From positions 124,001 through 188,000 of the forward strand of contig MU623398.1 in the NCBI GenBank assembly GCA_025201765.1: 64,000 bases of DNA, in the 5' to 3' direction. The notes beneath the pieces were generated by a model that saw only the letters and a list, made by a program, of their open reading frames with translations, did no database searches and had not been told where the DNA came from. Below, in pieces: positions 43,964 through 54,804 of this stretch (the stretch's first letter is position 1; each line of letters begins with the position of its first letter). Origin of the DNA: Daldinia sp. FL1419. Its lineage: Eukaryota > Ascomycota > Sordariomycetes > Xylariales > Hypoxylaceae. The position numbers and the translations under genes are program-made.

Positions 43964-46900
43964 TTATTTGGTGCGGTGCTGTTCTTCCAAGACACTTCCG
44001 GCGGTTAGGATCCGCCCCGTTCGTAACAATCGTAGCATTGCATTCAACTCGAGCACATCAGTTTTGCTTCCTTTAAGATGCGTCACAGCGGCGTTTACTA
44101 CCGCGTTCCCATCTCTATCCGGGAGGTGAACGTCAGCCCCATAGCTCAAAAGGAGTTCCGCTATTCCGAGAGACCGTACTTCCACTGCCAAGTGCAACGC
44201 TGTCTGCCCACATTCGTTTCGAATATTAGGCTTAGCACCACTATCCAAGAGTAACCGTACTATGTCTTCTCTGCGTGCCTTTGATGCCACATGTAAAGGC
44301 GTGTCCCCATTTTCATCTTGTTCGTTTACGCATTTCACGCCGCCTTTTTTTAATATAAGTTCCACAGTCTCTTTATCGCGATCCTGTGTGCTACACACGA
44401 TATGTAGTAGGGTCCTCCCGTGGCGATCCTTTCGAAAAACGTCGACGCCATCCTCTACGAGTATTATTGCATTCCCCGCCTCTCCAGCTACGCGTAGTCT
44501 CGTCTCCCCGTTCAGACCACCGGCTACCACGCTGTGCTCCCTGTGAAAAAGCGATTGCACTGCCGCGCTGAGGCCGCGCTTCGCCGCAAGATTCCCTGCC
44601 GTCAGTCCGTAGTTGTCTATTGCGGATGGGTCAGCACCTTTTACCATCAGTAATCGAATTATATCTTCGCCCCAGCAGGGGCGAGGAGAAGATACAGCGT
44701 AGTATTCTGCCGTTTTTGTGTACAACACTATATAATGTAATATCGTCCTTCCACATTGATCTTTCAGGCAAGGATTGGCACCATGCTCTAGAAGCACCCT
44801 TATCACAGGTGCAGCTAATAGCAGCAAGTGTTGATGTTCTTCGGGGTCCGGGTGCTGGGTCTGCCTAACTACCTTATGCAGCGCTGTTCTTCCATGATGG
44901 TCCCGGATGTCTGGGTTACAGCCTTTCTCTAGGAACAATCGTACAATATCGGCATTTCCCCATTTCGCTACTTCGTGTAAAAGGATAAGACTATTCGGGT
45001 CCGGATTCTTTCGTGCGCGTCCCCAGCCGTTTGGACGTGGAACTGCTACCGCTAGTGCATTTCGAAGCCTCGCAACTAAACCAGGAGGCAGCCCTTCCCG
45101 AAGTTCACATATATCTTGGCGGGGCATCGTGGACGGAAGGGCCCTATGCTTCACGCCATGTCTGACAGGCACATATAATGGTATTGATTCCATAAAACGG
45201 TAATAGATGTCAAGATCGGGGCTGTGGTTAAGAAAAATCCGTACGATCGATTCATTTTTTCTCGTGATTGCTAACTGGATCGGAGCCACTGCATTTCCGT
45301 CTAGTATGTTGATATCAGCTCCTCGGACCAATAACTCTTCGACTATCAACTTATGTCCTTCGCGTGTTGCCTCGTGGAGTGCCGTACGCCCGTAGCCGTC
45401 GATCGAATTTAGATTTGCGCCATGTTCGAGAATCGACGTGACGACGTCCTTGTGGCCTTTTATCGCTGCATCTATGAGCAGCGCGTCAAGCAGCACGTAT
45501 GAAACTTCGGTATCGGACGGGAGGTCAAGCTTGGAGATTTTTTCCAAAAATATGTTAACCACCCCTGCATATCCATACCTTGACGCCATTCCGATCCCTT
45601 CCTGAATCCATTCGGGCTTAATGGTGGATATTTCTACGGCTTCCCAAAAGCCGAATAGACAAGCTACGAAGAAATGGAATTTCAGGGATCCCTCGCCCAA
45701 TTCTAAACTGCGATCGATGATTCGTATAACCTTTGGTTGCCGCCAACGGTAGTCCTCCCATTCGCAGGATCCCGAACCTAAGAATCGAGATATTGCACTT
45801 TTCCAGTCTCGAAATGCGGGGGTTACGATTCCTTTCCCAATAAAAGACATAAACAACGCCCTGATAGGGCTTTTCTCGTTCGTTCTTATCGGTTCGCATC
45901 CTTTGCAATGCATAGGCCAATAAACTATTGCGTAGTCTACCAGCGCATCTGAGCCCGGCGTCATGTTGTTGCTTCCCATCATTTGTCTAACTTCGTCCCG
46001 AAAAAGAACAGAAAGACACGTCTTGGCCAATAACACGTGCGAATCCAAGGGGCTATAATCGATCGGCTTAACCTTCCTGAGAAACTCGAGGACGGAAAAA
46101 TGCCTAAAGTCGAAGCGGTCGCTTTCCCTGTTAAAAACTACTAGGTGGTGACATACCTGAAGAATTTCTCCGGGAGTGAGGGTAGCTGGGTCCGTTTCCA
46201 AATCGACACAAATCGCGGCGATCAGGCTCGCGGAAGGGAGAGATTTCTTTGCCTGATATAGCCATAAAATGGTATGTCTCGCTAGCCGTGCGTATCGACT
46301 ATTCTTTAATTTTGAGAAAAGGTCGCTGTACATGGCCTCGAGACCTATTGGAAGCTCACCGAGAGCCTTTTCCATGCTACCATCCAGGGAGCTACAGACG
46401 TACTTGATAGCAAATTCAACGTACGTAAACCTATTACAGTTTAGTATAACGCGCCCAGCAGCGATTCCCAAAAGGATAGAATCAGCTTACATTCCACGAG
46501 CTCGCTCCTCGAGTACCCTCTTAATCTTTTCCTTGATAGATTGACATCTATTCCTCAGCTGGGCTTCTACTTCGGTGTCGATATAGAGACTAATATCGCT
46601 CCTCGTCTTTGCGGGGGCGACTTCTATCTTCGACCAGTGCCCGAGGGCGCTGTTGATTTGGGCTCCGGGACGGCTCGATAAGATGACTTTTAGCAAGCAT
46701 GTGTTTTTATCTATTTGCATAACGTCATCTAACAAATCCAGGAAAACGGCCAAGTCCTCGTGGCTAATTTCGTCGAGCGCGTCGATAATGATAGTCGTTT
46801 GAACTCTACCGTTGCACTTGATCAGCTGCTTTATCATTTCTTTAGATTCCTCTATCGTAAGCAGCTCCTCGCCGTAGGACTTTTCTATCCATATTTCTGT

Positions 46901-48582
46901 CATTATATCCAGTCCGTGTCTGCTATTCGCAAGCTGCCTGAGGATGCTTCGAAGAATCAGATCGATATTCGTTCCTTGAGTGCCCGAGCAATAGAAGTAA
47001 GCCATTCGTCCTTGGCTCCTGTGATTGTATAGAGACTTTATCTGCTCAATGATGGTCGACCTAAGACGGTTAGCAACTGTCTTTTATCAAGAGGGCCGAG
47101 GACTTTACATGAGAATAGTTTTCCCCGTCCCAACTAGATTCATGATGGCGTAAGCATGCTATGTTATTTTCTGATTTTCCGGATAACTTACGATCCCCCG
47201 AGAGCCATAGAACCGAAGGGATGATAGCATCCTGCCACTGTTTGTATTCCGCTTCTTCCAGTACCCATTTTCCTGGCGTTCGTCTCCTGGACCCGACGGC
47301 TTTGTCACGGGCCGATTTATGAAGAACATTATGATTTGTGGTTGAAATCCACGACAAGACATCCTGCCTATTTTTTCCTACCCATGGTTAGCTCTCTTCT
47401 ATATTATGTCACTTAGCCTACTTTTGATGTATTCGGCGGCATCTGCTGTATCCTGGGCTATATTATATATTGGCGAGACAAGAGTCTTCACTGTACTCTT
47501 TAGTTCTTCGAGTTGTGTCGTGTGACCTATTATAAGATCAGCGTGATCCCAAAATGGAGGGTTGCCCACCTAATTACATTCGTCTTCGATCAGTTTCGTC
47601 CATTTATTTACCTCTTCATCTCGACCTCCAAGAGTCTCTTTGAGCTTCTTCAAAGCACTGTCGGGCAAGGGTACGATACTTTTAAGGATAGTGCCTAAGA
47701 AACTGTGAGATATACTCCAGATTTTATCTCAAGAAGGGATGAAATCTACCTAACTTCGTTTGGGTTTGGAAGCTTTTCATTTCTGCCAAGTATTCCAGTA
47801 TAGCTTCATACACTCTAATCACGCATGTCTCAAGTTGGTCCAAAGCGCTAGAAAGTATCGCCATGTATTGGACTTCAATCAAGGCGTAACGCGCAAGGAG
47901 GTGTGTTAAAAACTCTGCCCCTTCTAACACGAAGTCGGCTTTATCCTTGTGGTTTATGGCCATCTATAAAGCCGTCAGCATTGGGGCGTAAATATTGCAA
48001 AGGCTGTTATGTTTCACCTGGAAGAAGAATGACACAGCCGTCCAAGCAATTGTTCCTATAGGGCTGATATCAGCACAGCGTATGGTAATTAGATGGGCTG
48101 GAATTACCATATCCTGAAGGATCAAGTTTCAAGCCAGCGTCGACAAGTCCCTTGAACCGCATTACCGAGTTTATCATCTTATGGATCTTATCCGAACCAA
48201 TATGCCTTTTCCTTCCTTCATACTGATCTGCACGCTTTTGTCGATACTTTTCGTAAATTTGGGATGCTTGTCTGAGTACCGAGTTAACAATATCTGGGCC
48301 TCCTGGCCTCGTATTGATATCGGCTCGAAGTGTTGACGCTGCTTTTGGATTATATTTCTCAAGCTCCAAGAGGCTAGCTTCCCAGAGATCCCGTTTAGAC
48401 CTATAGGTACCCCAGCTGTTAACCACCAGCACAGTAAAATAGCAAGCTAGACTGCAATTTTTGCTAAAAACTTACCTAGGCTGGTTTATATCCCTCTGCA
48501 AATTTGAAGATAGTAGGAGGTTGGGATCAACAGTTAGAGTGCCATCCTGAATAGTCCTCGATTCTGGCTGCGGTACATTCAT
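43964..48582 (-). CDS. NACHT-ankyrin STAND (NLR-like) protein, ten exons, 1378 aa
   Basis: Exons (right to left): 48582-48476, 48415-48108, 48055-48018, 47963-47750, 47694-47578, 47526-47422, 47377-47192, 47133-47109, 47060-46491 and 46430-43964, summing to 4137 nt (1379 codons). The N-terminal helical domain (about residues 35-240: DLWEASLLELEKYNPKA, GLKLDPSGYGTIAWTAV, ARYALIEVQY) resembles the DUF7708-type effector/adaptor region of fungal NLRs. The NACHT NTPase has Walker A GDLGTGKT (about 357-364, partly in a 25-nt exon), YFYCSG, and Walker B TTIIIDALDE (about 455-464). A helical winged-helix-like region (FDFRHFSVLEFL) follows, then about 11-12 diverged ankyrin repeats (about 840-1350). 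Relatives act in heterokaryon incompatibility and innate-type recognition; this role is inferred. A G-run frameshift near 44015 truncates the ankyrin tail. Confidence 0.88.
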
Positions 48583-49369
48583 AATTACGTTGCGAGATAT
48601 CAGGAGTAACCGGACGTCGGGTACCTAACTTATGTTATCAAGTTACGAGAGGTCGTTAGCAAAATAACCGGTAGAAGGTAGGTGAATTTGAAATAAGCGG
48701 CCTCTCAGTTTTATTATGTACATGAAGATCTATTCGACATTCATCAGGCTGAGGTTTTATTGCATGGAAATGACCACTGCTATAGCAATCTTACTTATAA
48801 CGCAATTACCTTTTAGTCAGGTGGTCAATCTGACAGTTCAGCCTTATCCAATCGCGGCTTTTGAGCTGACACCATATCAACGGACACTGCCACACCGAAA
48901 CGTCGCTACGCCGACGTCTCTCGATTAGTTGCCTTCACGTCTTGCGGATATTAGGTAAATTTTGCTCAACACAGCCACTTCCTTCTGCAAATGGCATTTA
49001 AAATAGTAAGCTATGGACAAACGCCATTTGGCTGGCTCCGTTTTCATATTCTGCATGGAAGGAAATGTAAAAAAAAAAAGGATTATTTACTCGGACCGCG
49101 GTAGATGTAAGAAATACTGTAGAAACTTTTACAAAGAATATTATATATACCGGCCCAATGCCAATAATCAAAACGCCCCGTGCGTACGACATGAAGCACA
49201 CGAGCAATTGATACCTGTAATGGTATATCTCTATAACTCTTACTTAGCATATTTGAAGCTCATAAGAATACCTACCTATATATATAAGACAACTAGAAAC
49301 CTGATAGGGGTGAGGGAACGGCTAGGTTATTACAATAAAAGGGTACCTTTATAGATAAGGAGAATTTTC

Positions 49370-49660
49370 ATAGGAGGAACTTGGAGACTTTATCGGTGTC
49401 TCAATGTAGCAAGGCAGCGGTAGGAAGCGAGGCTCGAAGAAGTAGTTGAACCCGTGGGTAAGGAGGGAGGCTGAGTGCCTCGACCGAGCGTCACCGTAGA
49501 TCACGTACTCAGAGACGACAACGTGTACGAGGCCAATGAGAGACCAAGTAAGAGCAAGTAGGGAGCTATGGAGTGCGCTCTCAGCCTTGTATGGCTGACG
49601 GTTGCGTGCACTGGGGGCGGGTGTAAGGAGGCCGAGGCTTCCAGGCGATAGGTATATGGG
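49370..49660. repeat. GC-rich island, possibly a solo LTR or repeat remnant
   Basis: A block of clearly higher GC than its AT-rich flanks, with no open frame, and a TATA/AATAAA-like stretch just upstream (about 49330-49350). No long terminal duplication or target-site duplication was identified, so the class is uncertain. Confidence 0.3.
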
Positions 49661-51299
49661 ATTATATTAGATTAACAATTTCTAAGCCCTTAAGTTCCGA
49701 CGATGGTGCAGAGTGCCCTTGATATGCCTACCTCTCAACATGCACTCCTATATTTTTTTATACCCACTTAGGTATCCTCCAGGAAAATCACGACCTAGCC
49801 CTTAGTCGCTCTTTGTCATACATTAAATCACGGGTCTCCTATGTTACTCTCATCTTTCCACAAGATGTACTAGTTCGTCTATTCCTCTGTGTTACTTTCG
49901 CTGTATAGAAATCTAAGAATCATAGCCCTTGTATACCCCTTCTAATAATCTTCGTGGTCAACCTTCCTTACCTATCGAACCAAGATCACGAATCCTCAAA
50001 AACTTAGGAGGGAGCTATAGTTTCGGTCCAGGGCCCCTTCTGGCCTGCCTTTTATGGTCTTTTCGCTCCTATAAACGTATATTGGCCAAGCCCAGCTTAT
50101 GTGATGTTCCAGTCACTTACGACGCTCTGTCCTTTGCTTCTGGTGATAAGAGCAGGTTCCAAGTAGGTACTTATGTAGGGGATTCTGATTGGAGATATTA
50201 ATTATTTCATCAGGGCATAATCTTTACTTTGTAAAGGCCCAACTAGTTGGCCTTATGGGACCAAACGCCCTTTTCAAATCAGACCCCCCTAAAAATCGCC
50301 CCCTTCTCGTTGGACCGGCCGCGTTCGGGGTCATGTTAAAGGCTATGAATTCTTTCCGAAAGGACGTTTCACCATTATCTACCATTTATTCTATGGTTTT
50401 AACCGTTATGTATACGGCATGATCGAACTTTCCGAGAGTCCCGACTAAAAACACCATACTACGTGGATGCTGGGGTATATTTAGACTTTCAATTATCCAT
50501 CCGATTTATGGACGCTTGAGTTATTCGTTAAACTTATTGCGTCAAAATAAATCCATCATAAGACTCTAAGTCTAAGACGCCGTTAAAATCTGCATATTTA
50601 TACGCGATTTGACTATAGTAGCAAGATACTTCAAGTCTTCTTATGATCAGAACGGGCGACAGCAACATGCATTACCTAATGTTTCTAGCATCTCAAATAT
50701 ACTCGTTGGATCATTCTAGTAAAATTAGATACGTACCTACCTAGGAAGTCTAGAGACATTATTTAATGTATTATTACCTAGATATCACGAATCCTTCCAA
50801 CGCTAACTACCTACAGTCGCAAAAGGCCCGCCACGTTGTGTTAACATATTAACATCGCCGTACGTAACTTACCTAAGACGTGATAATCTACGAGGTGTAT
50901 ATAGGCGTGGGGTGTGACCACGCATGCGAACACGCGTACGACGGTAGTCGATAAAGGCGTAAGCTATAACAGACAGAGAGGGCCTCTATAGGATAGACAC
51001 AACAAGCGAACCGCATCGACGTACTTACTGCGCCGCGGGGGCGCAAGCCGGCGACCGGATCAGCTTCCCCAGACGATCTCCGGAGGTCTAGATCGCGCTC
51101 TAGGTCTATCTAGATCTCGCCTCGCTACCCCGTCCGGGAGCTCGCAATCCGTCCCGTGGTCCCACGAATCTGGTTCGGCTCTGATAAGCTTATTGCCACG
51201 GCCAGATCATCTGCCTGCTAGCCTGCCGTCCGTGGCCACTACTCCAGGCCAAGGGGTAGGACCCCTTATTTGACGACATCATCGTGTCATCGTCGCGTT

Positions 51300-51366
51300 T
51301 GGGGGAGAGAAGCGGGGAGAAGGGATGAAAGGAAAAAAAAGAAAAAAAAAAGAAAAAAAGGAAAAC
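51300..51366. repeat. Polypurine tract (GGGAGA / AAAAG)
   Basis: An almost pure purine stretch on the plus strand, ending in long A runs broken by single G. Confidence 0.8.
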
Positions 51367-51628
51367 GAGATGCCAATACTTTGCGGACTTGACGAGGACT
51401 CTTGCTATTCTTACCAAGCGGGAATTGAAACCTGTTTAGGAGGAGCTTTTTTTGCGTAACCCGCACGTATTATCTGCTCAGGCCCTTATTGGCGTGTTGT
51501 CTCGCTAGGTATTATGCATCGTCGTATAGCTGAGGAGGTAACATGCAGCCAAAATTCCCACTATCCATTATCCGCAATCCGACTAACGGCGCGCCATCTC
51601 CACATCGCGGAACCCGCGACCCATCCAA

Positions 51629-51650
51629 GGGAGGAGGAGGAGGAGGAGGA
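51629..51650. repeat. (GGA)n trinucleotide repeat
   Basis: About seven GGA/GAG units in non-coding sequence. Confidence 0.85.
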
Positions 51651-52029
51651 TGCGACGTGCTACGTGCTAAAAGCTGCTACGTGCTGGCCTTCGGCGGGCA
51701 GATCGCTCTCAGCACCTCTGCGATAGGACCTCCGTTAAACGTGGATCTACGTAAGGATTATATGTGCGGATGAGCGCATAGGTTTCCAGATCTGGAGGCT
51801 AAACGGGACATTGCGAAGTCGAATCAGATCCGGCCAAGATTTCGAGACCAAGATGCCTAATAAAAGGGGGCTTTACCGTTCGGATTTGGGGGTACGTTAT
51901 TAGGCAAGGCACGGTGCCCCCCAACTTATGTATTAACGTTGGAACACGCCCCCAAGTCCCCGAAAGTTGGAATGGTACCTAGGCAAATAGAAAGAAAGAA
52001 ATAACTAGAAAAAATGTAAATAATAGATA

Positions 52030-52071
52030 AATATAAAAAAATAAAAAATAAAAAATAAAAAATAAATAAAA
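52030..52071. repeat. (AAAAAAT)n microsatellite
   Basis: Five or so 7-bp units, then AAATAAAT. Confidence 0.85.
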
Positions 52072-53040
52072 TCTCTGGTAGCGTTGCATCAGGAAACCGG
52101 TCACGCTGATCCCGCCCGTCCCCATTAACCTCTTTTTCTCTCCTAGAGAATCAAATCTGAATTTCGTGCATGACGTCCGCTAGGGATCGACCAGGGAGAG
52201 ATCTGCAAGACCAGGTCCTCCAGAGAGACAAGGTAGGTAGGTAGGTATGCTACGATACCTGGATACCGAACAGCTAGCGCCTCTAATAACTCGCCAACCA
52301 ATCTAACCTAGCCGTAGTGTATCCTGTACCAGCCCGGGACGTAGCACGCTAGGAGGAGACAATACCGGGGCTGCTTCTGCGGGCTTCCGCTAATTAATGT
52401 ACCTTAGAGGGTGCTATATCACGGGCTTGCTCGTCTCGTACGGTTTAGAGCCGTATGCTATTACGTTAATAGTCAAGGTTGAGAACTCCGCAGAGGAGAA
52501 CTGGAGATATAGGCATACGTGGTGATATTTTTTCGATATTATGCCGTGTCCTGCAGCAACCGAAAGTAGGTCATAATATACCTAGGTTAATAGTTGGCCA
52601 TGATGTAGACGACGTTCTTTACATATATACCACCTTGCCTCTAAAAGGTAGATACTTACCTATCCGGGTATCTACCTACCTACCTTCGTCGGATGTACTT
52701 CGACGCTAACTTGTAGCTCTCATGTAGCATCTCGCCTGCGCATGTACCCACGTAAGAAAGAGGCGCGTACTGTAGATGTATGCATCGAGGTACATCTTCA
52801 TTTCCCGTACGTTATATGGCATATAGCTAACTAGGTACGCACGCATACGTAGGAGCACGCGAGGACTACCACGTTGTTTCTCGGAGAGGAAATAGGAAGT
52901 CTGCCGCCAAGCCGTTTATAGTGCTCCGAGACAATCTCGATCTACGTGGACTTGCACGAGGTCGAGATTAAGATTTTGGATCCCATCTCTTCTATTCGTT
53001 TTTCGTACCGTCATCGTGATGGATTCGCGCATCCTATTGA

Positions 53041-53092
53041 GAAGAGAGAAGAAAAAAAAAAAAAAAAAAAAAAAGAGAGGAGGGGGGCTTGG
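53041..53092. repeat. Polypurine tract with a run of about 23 A
   Basis: GAAGAGAGAAG, then the A run, then GAGAGGAGGGGGG. Confidence 0.85.
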
Positions 53093-54053
53093 TATATACG
53101 ATACCTCAGTTATCAATTATTCTTTGGAATGCGCTCAGTTTTCTTCTATTAATAGTAGCAGCGTCACGTCGTGCTCGTCTTCCCCAACGAGTGCCTTCTT
53201 TCGAGGTCTTCGTTACGGTAATCTCATCGTCGAGTTGCGTATGCTAAATACGAATAATACGTACGCCCACGATAGAGATATGGCGTCTTATTAACTTATC
53301 CCCAAGTGCATAAATCAGGGCGTGCGGCACCATACCTGTTCGAGGGAGAGCTAGAGGGGTCTCGATAGATAGCGCGGATGCATGCGAGTACATATCCCTC
53401 CCACCCTCTAACCCCCCCTTTCACCACCCTCGACCCTCGTCCCTCGACCCTCGTCTTTAACAGGTACCCACCTTATTTGTAAGGCCGTGCATGAGTAGAC
53501 GCAGGTCCAAGAGGATGAGGTTAAGCGCGGCTCGCGGAGGTACAAACGACCCAGGATATTTTTGCGTGGTTCGTGGTTAGCGTAATGCCGTGCTATGTAG
53601 TACACGCTGGCGTTTTGGTTTGCAGTTCTCGCGTGTAAGTAAGTGCTGTACGGTACGAGTACGATGCTGTTAAAATGAGCGAGGGAGAAAAAAACGAACA
53701 GACAAATGTATACGGAGCCGCTGATTGCTAGCGATACCTCCTGGCATTTGCCAGGTAGGTAGCTTAGCGTGGCGGATAACCAAGTTGGGATTATGCTGCT
53801 ACATTGTATAATACATAGGTTGTCATTGCATACAACTACTACATCGCATGTACTGTGTAGTAAAAAATGCTTGTTCGCTGCTTGTTCGCTGCTTGTTCAT
53901 TGCCCAAGGTTGGCTAGCGGGAAAGGGGGGACGAAACCCGGAAGATCATGGTGGTATACTGTGTAGCATCCGTGTAGCATCTGAGCCCCAAGCAATATAT
54001 GCCAAGCTGGGGATATTTGCTATGTATGTTGCTCTGCTACGCCGAGGCAATCT

Positions 54054-54093
54054 ATCATCATCATCATCGTCGTCATCGTCGTCATCGTGTCGA
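54054..54093. repeat. (TCA/TCG)n trinucleotide repeat
   Basis: Interrupted run of ATC/GTC units; all three plus-strand frames are open for a short distance, but no gene is evident. Confidence 0.85.
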
Positions 54094-54765
54094 GATCGAG
54101 GTCGCCGATCGTCATATCTGCATATTCAACTTCTTCACCTGCACACCTTACATACTATATGGCCTTTCTATGGCCTTTCTATGGCCTACTACGGCTTGCT
54201 GTGGTAGCCTTGGATACCCATCCGAGCCCCCCCCTACTTACCTATACCCATACCTACCCACACCTACGCGCCCCATTCGGTAGTGCGGTACGTATCTCGC
54301 TGGTTTGATCGTCGATCGAGGAGAGTCCTTGGAGAGATCACTTTAGGATCTCGAGGCTAGCAGGGTCTAATAGTTCAATGCCGGGATTTGTTGTCGAAAC
54401 CTCCTACCACAGCTGTTATTCTAATCTCTCGTCAGCCGTTTCTCGCTTTTTCCTCTTCTGTTACCCGGTTAGAAACGCCTCGTGCCACCCGAATAAAATC
54501 TGGATCGACATCGTGACCGGGTCCCCTTTTTTTCCCCAGCTCCCCGTGAGCACGCATCGTTAAATTTTAGCCGCTCTTGTGATGTCCCCATACGGAGTTT
54601 GACGTCGCCCTCGTTCTCGTCGCCCTCGGCCCCGGTGGATTAGCGAGACGGGGATGCGCGACGGTCGTGTTCGCCCCTGGTAGATAAGCACTAATGCCGG
54701 TAGCGAGAGGGCCTATAGGCGACGAGACGTACGAAACCGGTGTCATCGTTCAGACCTCTCGAGCT

Positions 54766-54804
54766 TGGTGGTGAGGGTGAGGGTGAGGGTAAGGTAAGGT
54801 AAAG
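54766..54804. repeat. (GAGGGT)n then (AAGGT)n short tandem repeat
   Basis: Three GAGGGT-type units followed by AAGGTAAGGTAA. It is G-rich on the plus strand with regularly spaced G runs. Confidence 0.8.

Noticed and set aside
47570..47572. In-frame TAG in the NLR-like gene, suggesting a pseudogene
   Set aside because: The stop lies inside a 51-nt stretch with good GT (47577) and AG (47527) ends. Removing it gives DECHTTQLEELK and keeps the ten-exon total divisible by three.
49013..49354. 113-codon plus-strand ORF with ATG
   Set aside because: AT-rich, Tyr/Lys/Asn-biased translation expected by chance in such DNA; no homology recognised.
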